A stretch of DNA of 34,112 nucleotides from Paradesulfitobacterium ferrireducens (GCF_017310645.1 NZ_JAFLRH010000029.1:1-34112); one strand, 5' to 3'; numbered from the stretch's first letter, positions 1 through 8,089 are shown. Numbers and translations are program-made. Notes: a model not told the origin generated them from the sequence alone.

Positions 1-2
1 CT

Positions 3-236
3 ATCAAAAGTCAAGTGCAAAAGGCTAAGATTCGAAAGGTAACATTTCTCTTGGCTGTATTTATGTCGAGCATCTCTATTGCCTTAGGCCCGGGGAGCTT
101 TTTAAATTGGTTAATCGCTATCGGATTGTGGTGGCAGGCTTTTACCTTAACACCAACGGGCTATTGGTTCGTTGGAATACTTGACAAGTTATTGACTATC
201 CCAGGCTGGAAAGGGGGTGAAGCAACCAGTTCCTGA
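3..236 (+). CDS. small membrane protein, possibly 5'-truncated by the window edge
   Basis: I do not recognise this gene. The frame is open from the left edge, and the first possible start inside the window (GTG at 15) has no ribosome binding site, so the gene may begin outside. The product has a basic N-terminus (QKAKIRK), then a hydrophobic stretch near residues 10-27 and a second one rich in Trp near residues 29-45, so it is probably a small integral membrane protein. It ends at a TGA that overlaps another weak ORF starting near 217. The region next to it is decayed DNA, so this may also be a fragment. Confidence 0.4.
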   Translation: MKSQVQKAKIRKVTFLLAVFMSSISIALGPGSFLNWLIAIGLWWQAFTLTPTGYWFVGILDKLLTIPGWKGGEATSS

Positions 237-264
237 GTTTGGGAATGGAGGTGCACTGCCTTTT

Positions 265-560
265 ATGGCGCTTGAAAATAATCTTCAATTAACTACAATA
301 GCAAAAGCATTGTCTTTAGTATTAACCTTAAAGATGGCGTTTCACGTCATCAAGTTCAAGAAGTGTTACGCCAACAGAATCTTGATGGCCTCGATCAATT
401 GCAACTAATATATGTTCCGGATAATATAAAAAACTCCATTCACTCTTATCTTAAAAAATCATCGAGCAATATTTTTTGGTGGGCAAAGTCATCGAATGGA
501 GAAGTAGTAAAACAAATATTTTTCGATTTCTATGATGGTTCAGTTGTATTTGAATCATAG
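265..560 (+). pseudogene. unknown ORF, apparently frameshifted
   Basis: Function not recognised. An ATG at 265 lies 12 bases after a GGAGGTG ribosome binding site, but that frame runs out at 408. The downstream frame, open from 282 to the TAG at 558-560, encodes a soluble-looking polypeptide (…INLKDGVSRHQVQEVLRQQ… to …FFDFYDGSVVFES) without a start codon at its head. The simplest reading is one short gene with a frameshift around 285-300. A separate gene starting at GTG 363 is possible but has no good ribosome binding site. It abuts an MFS remnant in the same frame immediately after its stop, which suggests a recombination junction near 555-565. Confidence 0.4.
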
Positions 561-932
561 TCTGGGTATCTTTCAGATAGGCTTTCCCGCAGCAGGCTCC
601 TGGCCCTGATTTACATTATCCGTGCCCTGACCTTTGCTTTGCTGCTGACGGTGCAGGCATCGTGGATGCTAATTGTGTTTGCGGTCTTTTACGGCTTGAC
701 GGAGATGGCTTCGATTGCTCCGACCAGCTCCCTGTGCACGGATATGTTTAAGAAGCACCCCATCGGAACGGTGTTCGGCTTAGTGTCCGTCAGCCACCAG
801 TTGGGAGGGGCGGCCGGTTCTTTCATCCCGGGAGTTCTCTATGACTTGACCGGATCGTACATCTTAATTATTGGACTCGGGATTGTGCTTTTGCTGGGGA
901 GTTCCTTGGTTGTGGCCAGGGTTCGAGTCTAA
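561..932 (+). pseudogene. C-terminal remnant of an MFS transporter
   Basis: The frame from 561 has no start codon near its beginning, yet reads straight into the conserved cytoplasmic-loop motif of major facilitator permeases (GYLSDRLSRSRLL, the G-x-x-S-D-R-x-x-R pattern). It then gives four to five hydrophobic helices with a monocarboxylate-type stretch (HQLGGAAGSFIPGVLYDLTG) and ends with a normal stop. About 123 residues remain of a family that is usually around 400, so the N-terminal two thirds are missing. An internal ATG at 663 could not produce a working carrier. The DNA is GC-richer than the segment just upstream, which fits a junction at about 560. Confidence 0.8.
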
Positions 933-1036
933 GTCCGGCACTGAACAGACCAGGGATTGATAGACCGAAGATCAGTAGACCGCTGACGAGCAGTCTGGTG
1001 GACTGTATGCGAACTGAAGGATTTTGACTTTAACAA

Positions 1037-1074
1037 AGAGGACTGTTCCAAGGCTACACTTTGGACAGTCCTCT
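1037..1074 (+). terminator. hairpin between convergent genes
   Basis: AGAGGACTGTTCCAA pairs with TTGGACAGTCCTCT across a 9-base loop, with one bulged T, giving a stem of about 14 pairs. It lies between the MFS remnant (+) and the glutamate synthase-domain gene (-), where a bidirectional terminator is expected. No clean T-run follows on either strand, so efficiency is uncertain. Confidence 0.6.
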
Positions 1075-1140
1075 ATATCTCTTAAATATAAAATTGCATT
1101 ATAGCATTATGCTCCTTATAATGTTACTCTAATCTTATTG

Positions 1141-2718
1141 CTACTCCAAAATCTTTTCCGCTTCCTCGGCATCTAAGTCCATGATATAGGTGATGCCGGT
1201 GATGTCAGCGGCTTCTCTGGTGAGCGCCGCGATGTCGTCTCTGGTAATGTATTCGAGCGAGAACTTGCGGGCACCGGTCATGAATTGGCGCAGGCCTTGG
1301 GCAATGCGCTCAAAGTAAGTGTAGACTCCGATGGCTCCGACCGGCAAACGTTCAAAGTCTGAGCCAAGCTTTGTTTTAAGCTCAGAAGCAAGGATGAAGA
1401 CTTGCTCAACTTCTTCTCCGTATTTCTTATACTCGTTCGGCACTTTGCCGCTTTTAACCATTTGTCCAACAGTCTTGCCGACCATGGCACTGGCCAAAGG
1501 AGCCCTTGCCATTTCAACCAGGCTGATATAAGGCGCTCCTAATGATAGTCCTTTGAACACCTGATCTTCGAGGGAGAACCCGCCGGCGATGGCTACATTG
1601 GGGATGTATCTTCCTTTCTTGGCTAGCTTGTCTAAATATTTAACTAACAGGGCCTGAATATAGACCGTGGGCAAACCCCATTCGTTCATCATGCGCCACG
1701 GGCTCATGCCGGTGCCTCCGCCCGCCCCGTCTACGGTGAGGAGGTCAATTTTAGCATCGGATGCGAACTTAACGGCGCGCGCTAAATCCGCAGGCCGGTA
1801 GGCCCCGGTCTTCAGGAAAACTTGTTTGGCGCCGGCCTTGCGTACTTCCTGTACCCGGGCATGGAAGCTTTCTTCCGTGACCATGCCGATGCGGGAATGC
1901 CGTTCAAATTCAGTAAAGGCCCCGGCTTTATAAGCAGCTTGCACGTTAGCGTCCGTGGGGTCCGGCAGGACGATGTAGCCGCGGCTTTTTAACTGGAGGG
2001 CGCGTTCGAGGGTATTTAACTTAACCTCACCGCCGATATCTTTGGCTCCTTGGCCCCATTTGAGTTCGACCGCCTCAACGCCGAGCTTTTCCAAGGCGTA
2101 TTCCTGAACTCCGAGCTTGGTGTCTTCAACATTTGCTTGAACTGCAATTGTGCCTTCTCCCTGGTAAAAATCCTTAAAAGCTTTAACCCGGGCCGCGAGG
2201 GCAGGGGAGTTAACCACGCGCCCGTTTTTTATTTCAACGTCCGGGTCCATGCCGCAGACGTTTTCCCCGATGACAATCGGCACACCGGAAATGGCGGCGC
2301 CTGCTGCCAGGTGGTCCCAGTTGTCAGCTGCGACATTGGTGGAACCCATGGCTCCAATGACGATGGGCAAGCGGACTTTGATCTTGGTGTCGGCTCCGAT
2401 TTCGCGCCCTAAGTTGACCGCTGGGAATATGGCCGTTTCGGGGTCGGCTTCAATGCCGTGAGCCCCTACGGCAGTACCCATTATGTTAAAGTGGGAGTAA
2501 TCAACAGGATAATCTTTCTCCGAGGCTGAAGTTGTTTTGCCAAAAGGAGCCGGATACAGTACTTCTTTGCCGCGGACGGCGGATTTGCCAACTTCACACA
2601 AGCCGGCACAGCCGTCCAAGCAAGTGACACACATCCCGCTGTAGGGGGCAATGTCATCTCCGGCCCGGGCCTTAGTCAAAGTGGCCAGTGTTTGGTTGAT
2701 TCCTTTGCTGAAACTCAT
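1141..2718 (-). CDS. FMN-binding glutamate synthase family protein
   Basis: A stand-alone version of the FMN/glutamate-synthase central domain, the part of GOGAT that makes glutamate from 2-oxoglutarate and ammonia. Family hallmarks are visible: a phosphate/FMN-binding barrel with KWGQGAKDIGG near residues 220-230 and TVDGAGGGTGMSPW near 330-343. The amidotransferase N-terminal domain and the GXGXG C-terminal domain of classical GltB are absent (525 residues versus about 1500). A Cys-rich N-terminal motif, C30-x2-C33-x3-C37-x3-C41, could hold an Fe-S cluster or metal. The ATG follows GGGAGG by about 10 bases. No gltD-like partner is adjacent, so the electron donor and even the exact reaction are unproven. 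Confidence 0.85.
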   Translation of the reverse strand: MSFSKGINQTLATLTKARAGDDIAPYSGMCVTCLDGCAGLCEVGKSAVRGKEVLYPAPFGKTTSASEKDYPVDYSHFNIMGTAVGAHGIEADPETAIFPAVNLGREIGADTKIKVRLPIVIGAMGSTNVAADNWDHLAAGAAISGVPIVIGENVCGMDPDVEIKNGRVVNSPALAARVKAFKDFYQGEGTIAVQANVEDTKLGVQEYALEKLGVEAVELKWGQGAKDIGGEVKLNTLERALQLKSRGYIVLPDPTDANVQAAYKAGAFTEFERHSRIGMVTEESFHARVQEVRKAGAKQVFLKTGAYRPADLARAVKFASDAKIDLLTVDGAGGGTGMSPWRMMNEWGLPTVYIQALLVKYLDKLAKKGRYIPNVAIAGGFSLEDQVFKGLSLGAPYISLVEMARAPLASAMVGKTVGQMVKSGKVPNEYKKYGEEVEQVFILASELKTKLGSDFERLPVGAIGVYTYFERIAQGLRQFMTGARKFSLEYITRDDIAALTREAADITGITYIMDLDAEEAEKILE

Positions 2719-3176
2719 TTTCTACCATCCTCCCGTTTTTTGGTTTTTTTCTACTGTCCTCTGCGGCAAAAAAAACTTTACTATGAAAAAGTCCGCCCAT
2801 GAAACTGAGACTGGCCGCATAGTGAACAGCTATGCCAGTTTGCGTAATCTGGTTGTAGTCTAGCAAAAAAAAGGTTAATTGCCTAGACATTTTCACCTTG
2901 TATACTTAATACTAATGCAAATATACATGATGCATTAATACATTATACAAAATACAAGATGCAAATAAGCATAGGCTTGATTAAACGCTAGAAAGGAATA
3001 AGAGACTGTGAAAGAAAGGGAAGAACTGTTTCGTATAATTGGAAACTGAATAGTATTATGGTTATAATATGAAGGTAAAAGTTATCCCAAGAAAGGTTAT
3101 CGCAAGGAAAAGTTACCAAAAGGAACAGCCGCAGGAAAGCTAAAAGTAATTATCGGTAAAGAAAGGAGAACGCGCG
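2719..3176. other. 458-base intergenic region: structured leader plus divergent promoters
   Basis: No convincing gene. On the minus strand, upstream of the glutamate synthase-domain gene, there are two foldbacks: GTCTAG (2858-2863) with CTAGAC (2883-2888), and a bulged stem of ACTGGC…ATAG with CTATGCGGCCAGT (about 2808-2840). These are followed by a T-rich run near 2770, so an attenuator-like leader is possible. I could not match it to a known riboswitch class. The part from about 2890 to 2960 is AT-rich and probably holds promoter elements. The asnS promoter lies near 3039-3068. Confidence 0.4.
3039..3068 (+). promoter_or_regulatory. putative sigma-A promoter of asnS
   Basis: TTGGAA (3039-3044) and TATAAT (3063-3068) are separated by 18 bases, which would place transcription start about 100 bases before asnS. 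The -10 is perfect and the -35 matches 4 of 6. No T-box signature is seen in the leader. Confidence 0.5.
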
Positions 3177-4568
3177 TTGCCCAAGGTAGATATTAAAGAT
3201 ATATTTCGTGAGAAAGAGAAGTTTCTGGGCCGGCCGCTTAGGCTCGAAGGCTGGGTACGGACGGTACGCGATCTTAAGGCGTTCGGGTTTATAGAACTGA
3301 ATGACGGTACCTTTTTTAACAGCCTTCAGGTGGTATTTGATGAGAATTTAGCTAACTTCAAAGAGATTGCCAAATTGACGCTCAGCTCAGCCATCGCGGT
3401 CGAAGGAATCCTGGCCGAATCGCCGGGAGAGAAGCAGCCGTTTGAGCTGAAAGCAGAGAAAATCGAGGTCTTGAGCCTGTGTCCGACGGATTATCCGCTG
3501 CAAAAGAAAAGGCACAGCTTCGAATATCTCCGCACCATTGCTCATTTAAGGCCGCGCACCAACACGTATGCGGCGGTGTTTCGCCTGAGGTCGCTGCTGG
3601 CCTATGCGATCCACCGGTTTTTCCAGGAGCGGGGATTTGTGTACGTGCATACCCCGATTATTACCGGCAGTGATGCCGAAGGGGCAGGGGAAATGTTCCG
3701 GGTCTCCACTTTAAGCCTAAACAGTCCGCCGCGCACTGAGGACGGAGAGGTGGATTTTTCCCAGGACTTCTTTGGTAAGGAAACCAACCTGACGGTGAGC
3801 GGACAGCTGAATGGAGAAGCTTACTGCCTCGCCTTCAATAAAATCTATACCTTTGGACCGACCTTCCGGGCCGAGAATTCCAATACCGCCCGCCATGCCG
3901 CCGAGTTCTGGATGATTGAGCCGGAGATTGCCTTTGCGGAGCTTCGAGATGATATGCAATTGGCGGAAGACATGATGAAGTATCTCATCCGGTATGCGTT
4001 GGAGCAGGCGCCGGAGGAAATGGCTTTTTGCAATAACTTTATTGACAAAGGACTGTTTGAGCGCCTGCAGAATATCGTCGACTCGGAGTTTGGGCATGTT
4101 ACCTACACCGAGGCGATTGAGATCCTGCAAAAATCCAAGGAGGAGTTCACCTACCCGGTAGCTTGGGGGAGTGATCTCCAGACCGAGCATGAACGCTATC
4201 TCACGGAAAAAGTCTTTAAGAAGCCGGTGTTCGTCACCGGCTATCCTAAAGACATCAAGGCTTTTTATATGAGGCTGAATGAGGATAATAAGACGGTGGC
4301 TGCGATGGATCTGCTGGTTCCGGGGGTCGGGGAAATCATCGGGGGCAGCCAGCGCGAGGAGCGCCTGGAAGTCTTGGAGCGCAGGATGGACGAGTTAGGG
4401 CTGAAGAAAGAGGACTATTGGTGGTATCTCGAACTGCGCAAATTCGGCGGGGTGAAACATGCGGGCTACGGCCTCGGGTTTGAGCGCCTGATCATGTATC
4501 TCACGGGGATCAGCAACATCCGCGATGTGATTCCCTTCCCGCGGACAGTGAATAACTGCGAGTTTTAA
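3177..4568 (+). CDS. asnS: asparagine--tRNA ligase
   Basis: Charges tRNA-Asn with asparagine in the cytoplasm. The 463 residues match the usual bacterial length. The N-terminal OB-fold anticodon-binding domain spans about residues 15-110 ([22 protein letters not shown]). The class II catalytic domain follows, with motif 2 ([21 protein letters not shown], about residues 230-250) and motif 3 ([20 protein letters not shown], about 431-450). The ending [11 protein letters not shown] is typical of AsnRS rather than AspRS. The start is TTG, 8 bases after AAAGGAG. The gene converges on nrfA with only 30 bases between stops. GatCAB is also present at 23117-26341, so the organism has both a direct Asn route and an amidation route. 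Confidence 0.96.
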   Translation: MPKVDIKDIFREKEKFLGRPLRLEGWVRTVRDLKAFGFIELNDGTFFNSLQVVFDENLANFKEIAKLTLSSAIAVEGILAESPGEKQPFELKAEKIEVLSLCPTDYPLQKKRHSFEYLRTIAHLRPRTNTYAAVFRLRSLLAYAIHRFFQERGFVYVHTPIITGSDAEGAGEMFRVSTLSLNSPPRTEDGEVDFSQDFFGKETNLTVSGQLNGEAYCLAFNKIYTFGPTFRAENSNTARHAAEFWMIEPEIAFAELRDDMQLAEDMMKYLIRYALEQAPEEMAFCNNFIDKGLFERLQNIVDSEFGHVTYTEAIEILQKSKEEFTYPVAWGSDLQTEHERYLTEKVFKKPVFVTGYPKDIKAFYMRLNEDNKTVAAMDLLVPGVGEIIGGSQREERLEVLERRMDELGLKKEDYWWYLELRKFGGVKHAGYGLGFERLIMYLTGISNIRDVIPFPRTVNNCEF

Positions 4569-4598
4569 CAGCTGCTTAGTAAACCTTGTCTGTAATTA

Positions 4599-5954
4599 TT
4601 ACTGCTGCTTCGGCGCAGCACCCGGTCCGGCGGCATCGACGGAGGTTCCGGCACCGGGGGTCTTGCCGGCATCCGGGTTCGCTGTGCCGCCGGCTGCCGT
4701 TCCAACCGCCAAGTTCGCTGTGAGCTGGGCCTGACGGGCCAAATCAATTCCCTCGCCCAGAACACGCAAAGCTTCTTTCGGGCTGTGGAAGCCCATGCTG
4801 TTCTCGGCTGAGATATAATCCCAGCGCCATTGGGATTTGCGGTGGAGGGTGCGTGCCTGAGTCATCATCTCGGCTTTGGCATTCGGATTTTTGGATGCGG
4901 TATTAATGGCGTCGATCGCATCAGAGAGTGCCTTTTCCAAGGATACTTTCGTCTTAAATACTTGGTCCTGAGTGCCAATCACCTGGTCTTTTAAGTACTG
5001 TTCACTTTGTTTGTGGCAGGTCTGACAGGATTGGGAGAGCGAGTTCAGCGGGCTTTGAATCTGGTGGGAAGAAATCTTGGAGGTTCCCTGCTTGATGTAA
5101 GGCATGTGGCAGTCCGCGCAGGCCACTCCGTTGGCCGCGTGTACTCCGGTGGAAAAGAGTTCATAGTCGGGGTGCTGGGCTTTCAGCATGGGAGCCCCGC
5201 TTTCCTTGTGGTCCCAGTCTTTGAAGTTTATTTCTTCGTAGAGTTTTTCCGCATCGTCCATTTTAAGGCCGTATTTCCAGGGATAGGTGACCCGTTTGTC
5301 TTCCGGTCTGAAATAGTATTCCACATGGCACTGGGCGCAGACCATGGTCCGCATCTCTTGGCGGCTGAGCTTGGCGGGATCCACACCTCTGGTTTTGAGC
5401 GCGTCAAGCAAGGTGACGCGCGTGATTTTCAGGGCATTGGTCTGGGCATCATGGCAGTCGGCACAGGCAATCGGATGCTTGATCTGGTCTTTTAACTGGT
5501 CAAACGGAGTAGACCAAAACGAATCCCCCATTTTTTCGATCAGGGGCGGGACATTCGGGCTTTTGCAGTTCCAGCAGGAGCTGATGGTCTTGGGGCCGAC
5601 GCGCTGGGTTTTGGTGACGTCTTCCAAGGCCCACACATGGCCCCGCTCCTCATTGTAATCCTCGGAAAAAGGATAACCGGCAAAAAGTTTGACTTGTACT
5701 GGGGCTTCTTTCAGGTGGGATTCCGGGACAGAGCCCCCGTATTTGGAGTTACCCTTAGTCATTTCTTTTTGTTTGAGGTAGCTCGCGTACTGATCAGGAT
5801 AGACCTTGCCCCAGACAGCCGGATCCGGTTCTCCCGCAGGAATCGTGGCTGTGGTGGGGGGAGTGGGAGCTTTTTGCGCACACCCGAAGGCGAGGGCTGC
5901 CAGGAGCAAGGATATCAACCCCAGCAGGATGATGCTTCGCCAAGCTTTATTCAT
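4599..5954 (-). CDS. nrfA: ammonia-forming cytochrome c nitrite reductase, lipoprotein form
   Basis: Catalytic pentaheme subunit that reduces nitrite to ammonium with six electrons at the outer face of the membrane. Five heme sites are visible: the diagnostic lysine-ligated active-site motif C127-WN-C130-K131, then CADCH 164-168, CAQCH 206-210, CADCH 279-283 and CQTCH 310-314. Active-site candidates are R104, Y213 and H272, and H297 and H390 are likely distal heme ligands. The N-terminus is a lipoprotein signal with lipobox LAFGC (Cys25), so the enzyme is membrane-anchored as expected without a periplasm. The last 35 residues are a Gly/Ala/Pro-rich tail beyond the catalytic fold. AGGAGG precedes the ATG. 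It is second in the nrfHA operon, 22 bases after nrfH. Confidence 0.96.
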   Translation of the reverse strand: MNKAWRSIILLGLISLLLAALAFGCAQKAPTPPTTATIPAGEPDPAVWGKVYPDQYASYLKQKEMTKGNSKYGGSVPESHLKEAPVQVKLFAGYPFSEDYNEERGHVWALEDVTKTQRVGPKTISSCWNCKSPNVPPLIEKMGDSFWSTPFDQLKDQIKHPIACADCHDAQTNALKITRVTLLDALKTRGVDPAKLSRQEMRTMVCAQCHVEYYFRPEDKRVTYPWKYGLKMDDAEKLYEEINFKDWDHKESGAPMLKAQHPDYELFSTGVHAANGVACADCHMPYIKQGTSKISSHQIQSPLNSLSQSCQTCHKQSEQYLKDQVIGTQDQVFKTKVSLEKALSDAIDAINTASKNPNAKAEMMTQARTLHRKSQWRWDYISAENSMGFHSPKEALRVLGEGIDLARQAQLTANLAVGTAAGGTANPDAGKTPGAGTSVDAAGPGAAPKQQ

Positions 5955-5976
5955 TCGTGTGACCTCCTAAGATTTA

Positions 5977-6462
5977 TTACCGGATCGGAGTGTAAATCTT
6001 CTCTGAGCTAAACGGCTGATACCATTGCCCGTGAGGGATGCCGCGGTGGCATTCGAAGCAGAGCTTGCCGCCGGAAATATTGATGTGTTCAACCACGGTT
6101 TGGTGGCAGCGGATACAGTTGCTTTGAATGATGTCGCGGCTCCAATCCGTGGTACGAAGCACGTCCGGGGGGTCAAAGGTGTTTTTATAATAATCCCTGG
6201 CACCGGAGTAGGCCTTGTACACTAAGGTTTCCGCCAGGTTTTCTTCGGGAAGATGGCAGTCGCGGCAGTTTACGTTCATCTCCTCCCGGTGTACATTGTG
6301 AAAAGAAGATTCGTAAGCAGGCCTCATGATATGGCAGGTGTAACCGCAGTATTGGTTGGTGGAGGTGTGTTCGAATTCGTACCGGACAAACACGGCCAAA
6401 GCTAAGATAACCGGGACGGCGAGTAGAAGCCATTTTTTGAGCCGGGGTGACAGAGGTTTCAT
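5977..6462 (-). CDS. nrfH: NrfH-type tetraheme cytochrome c, quinol dehydrogenase for NrfA
   Basis: Membrane-anchored NapC/NirT-family cytochrome that oxidises menaquinol and passes electrons to NrfA. One N-terminal transmembrane helix lies at about residues 10-26, followed by four heme-binding sites: C39-GYT-C43-H44 with M46 two residues later, CRDCH 66-70, CIRCH 116-120 and CFECH 135-139. The 161 residues fit the family. The first motif has three residues between the cysteines (CX3CH) rather than the usual two; I confirmed this codon by codon, and the Met ligand spacing is kept. GGAGGG lies 9 bases before the ATG. A palindrome 75-113 bases upstream may regulate the operon. Confidence 0.94.
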   Translation of the reverse strand: MKPLSPRLKKWLLLAVPVILALAVFVRYEFEHTSTNQYCGYTCHIMRPAYESSFHNVHREEMNVNCRDCHLPEENLAETLVYKAYSGARDYYKNTFDPPDVLRTTDWSRDIIQSNCIRCHQTVVEHINISGGKLCFECHRGIPHGQWYQPFSSEKIYTPIR

Positions 6463-6536
6463 AGATAGTTGCCCTCCGCATGTCCTAGTTTTCAGGAAAA
6501 TAAACGAGTTGCAATGTTAGTATGAATTTTTCAGAA

Positions 6537-6575
6537 GTATTTCATTCCCTTCATTCGTTCAACGAATCGAAATAC
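6537..6575. promoter_or_regulatory. nested inverted repeat upstream of nrfHA
   Basis: ATTCGTT (6553-6559), one base, then AACGAAT (6561-6567) is a perfect 7-base inverted repeat. It is enclosed by GTATTTC (6537-6543) and GAAATAC (6569-6575). The site is 75-113 bases upstream of nrfH (-) and about 85 upstream of the small gene at 6658 (+), so it could serve either one. It does not match the FNR/CRP core TTGAT-N4-ATCAA. The regulator is unknown. Confidence 0.5.
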
Positions 6576-6591
6576 CTAAGGGTGAATTATA

Positions 6592-6621
6592 TTGGTTTCC
6601 GCTGCACTAAGAGACTATAAT
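6592..6621 (+). promoter_or_regulatory. putative promoter of the 47-codon gene
   Basis: TTGGTT (6592-6597) and TATAAT (6616-6621) are 18 bases apart, which predicts transcription start about 30 bases before the ATG at 6658. Confidence 0.5.
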
Positions 6622-6657
6622 AAGCTTAATGCTGATTAGCCTTGGGGGAGTGATCGG

Positions 6658-6801
6658 ATGTTCGCTGCAGATTTAATCAGAGAATTGGACCGTTACTATA
6701 CAGAAAATGCCCCGATTGCTAAATCGGGGCTGATTGCTGAACTAACACCAAAGCTAGGGTTAAAACAAGACCGCAAGGTTTTCCTGGCACAGGGAAGGTA
6801 A
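6658..6801 (+). CDS. small protein of 47 residues, function unknown
   Basis: A short ORF not recognised as any family. Support comes from its signals: GGGGGAG (6644-6650) ends 7 bases before the ATG, and a TATAAT promoter sits about 40 bases upstream. The product is soluble-looking and begins MFAADLIRELDRYY, probably an amphipathic helix, with a basic C-terminal half. It lies alone between nrfHA and the methyltransferase, both on the other strand. A perfect hairpin (6710-6729) is embedded in the coding sequence. It may be a real small gene or a decayed piece of a larger one. Confidence 0.45.
   Translation: MFAADLIRELDRYYTENAPIAKSGLIAELTPKLGLKQDRKVFLAQGR
6710..6729 (-). terminator. small hairpin, possible terminator behind the methyltransferase
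   Basis: CCCCGAT (6710-6716) and ATCGGGG (6723-6729) form a perfect 7-pair stem with a 6-base loop. Read on the minus strand it is followed by CATTTTCT, a weak T-tract, and it lies about 160 bases past the methyltransferase stop. It overlaps the 47-codon ORF, so it may simply be coding sequence. Confidence 0.3.
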
Positions 6802-6890
6802 GCCGTGCGCCATGCCTATACTTCCAATAATTACCTTTTCCAATACGGTCTTAAGCCTGAAAAAACTGTTCGAGTATGACGATTTACCGT

Positions 6891-7952
6891 TTATTGTCTG
6901 CATCCTAAGGCCGGAAAATTATTCATTTGCAAATCCGCAGCCTTGGAAATGCCCTTTGGCTCCCGGTTATATTTTTTCTGTTCCTGGAGGGTGTTGCGCT
7001 CCCAGAAGACGTTGTCGTGGTAGCCTTGAATGGAACGGTCCGTGTCGGCTAAGGCCAGCCTTTTTTCAGCCAGGCAGCAGTATGTCTGGTCAAGCTCGAT
7101 GCCGACGTAGCGGCGGTTGAGCTTTTTGGCCACCACGGAGGTGGTGCCGGATCCTAGGAAGGGATCTAAAACGACATCGCCTTCATTGGAACTGGCGAGG
7201 ATAACCTTGGCTAAGAGTTTCTCCGGTTTTTGGGTGGGATGATCGGTGTTTTCCGGCATGGACCAGAAAGGTACGGTTAAATCCGTCCAGAGATTGGAAG
7301 GGTGGGTGAGGCGGTACTTGCCGTCCTCCTTATCATCCCAGTCTTTGGGTTTACCGGCTTCATCCCGGTAAGGCGCGATGACTCTCTTTTTCAGTTTAAC
7401 TTGATCCACATTAAAGGTATATTTATCCGAAAGGGTACAGAACCAGATGTCTTCGGATGAGTTTTTCCAGTTGCTCTGAGCTCCCCGTCCTTTTTCCCGT
7501 TCCCAGGTAATGCGGTTGCGTACTTTGAAATATTTGGAGGCGACTTCGAAAATGGAGGCGCTGGAGAGCCAATCCCCGCAGATGTACACAGAAGCCTCCG
7601 GCTTTAAGGCGGGGAGAAGGCGGGAGAGCCAGGAGTCAAGCCATTCGCTGTACTTATGAACGTCCATCTGGCTGAAAGTCTTGCCGTTAAAGGTTTTGGT
7701 CAGGTTATAAGGAGGGTCGATAAAGAGTAAATCCACGAAGGCCGGGGGCAGGAAATCCAGAACCCCGAATAAATCCTGGTTAATGGTTTTGTTTAAGATT
7801 CTTTCCGGTTCAACCTTTTGGTCCAGGTGAACCAGCTGTTTGGCGTAGAGGGCTGCTTCTTCCGGATTCAGCGTGAGCGTGCGGTTTAGTTTTGCCCGGT
7901 TTTTGTCTTGGAGCAGAGTCTGCGGCGATTCTATTGTTGTCTGGTCTGTCAT
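6891..7952 (-). CDS. site-specific DNA methyltransferase (N6-adenine or N4-cytosine)
   Basis: Transfers a methyl group from SAM to an exocyclic amino group in DNA. The order of motifs, catalytic DPPY (about residues 79-82) before the SAM-binding FLGSGTT (about 265-271), is that of beta-class enzymes, and HPTQKPEKLL is the usual motif X neighbour. Between them is a variable target-recognition segment. The ATG at 7952 is preferred because AAGGGG lies about 9 bases before it; the frame also extends to a TTG at 8000, adding 16 residues. No restriction endonuclease gene is adjacent, so it looks like an orphan methyltransferase. The recognition sequence cannot be deduced. Confidence 0.88.
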   Translation of the reverse strand: MTDQTTIESPQTLLQDKNRAKLNRTLTLNPEEAALYAKQLVHLDQKVEPERILNKTINQDLFGVLDFLPPAFVDLLFIDPPYNLTKTFNGKTFSQMDVHKYSEWLDSWLSRLLPALKPEASVYICGDWLSSASIFEVASKYFKVRNRITWEREKGRGAQSNWKNSSEDIWFCTLSDKYTFNVDQVKLKKRVIAPYRDEAGKPKDWDDKEDGKYRLTHPSNLWTDLTVPFWSMPENTDHPTQKPEKLLAKVILASSNEGDVVLDPFLGSGTTSVVAKKLNRRYVGIELDQTYCCLAEKRLALADTDRSIQGYHDNVFWERNTLQEQKKYNREPKGISKAADLQMNNFPALGCRQ

Positions 7953-8089
7953 GTAAAACAACCCCTTGCTTGTGCTTTGAGTCCATACATTATTCGACAA
8001 AGGTGAGCAAATCCCTCTTCGTCATAGGAAAGATTAATGTTAGGTATCAGAATTCAATTTAATTTAAGGAAAGAATTGGAGTGAACACT

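Noticed and set aside
2795..2870. TPP or other known riboswitch, suggested by a CTGAGA on the plus strand and paired GCCAG segments
   Set aside because: The remaining conserved TPP blocks are missing, the strand is wrong for the nearest gene, and the spacing does not fit.
2960..3176. T-box leader before asnS
   Set aside because: No T-box consensus (TGG-N-ACCGCG type) or matching terminator is present; only a plain promoter-like pair is seen.
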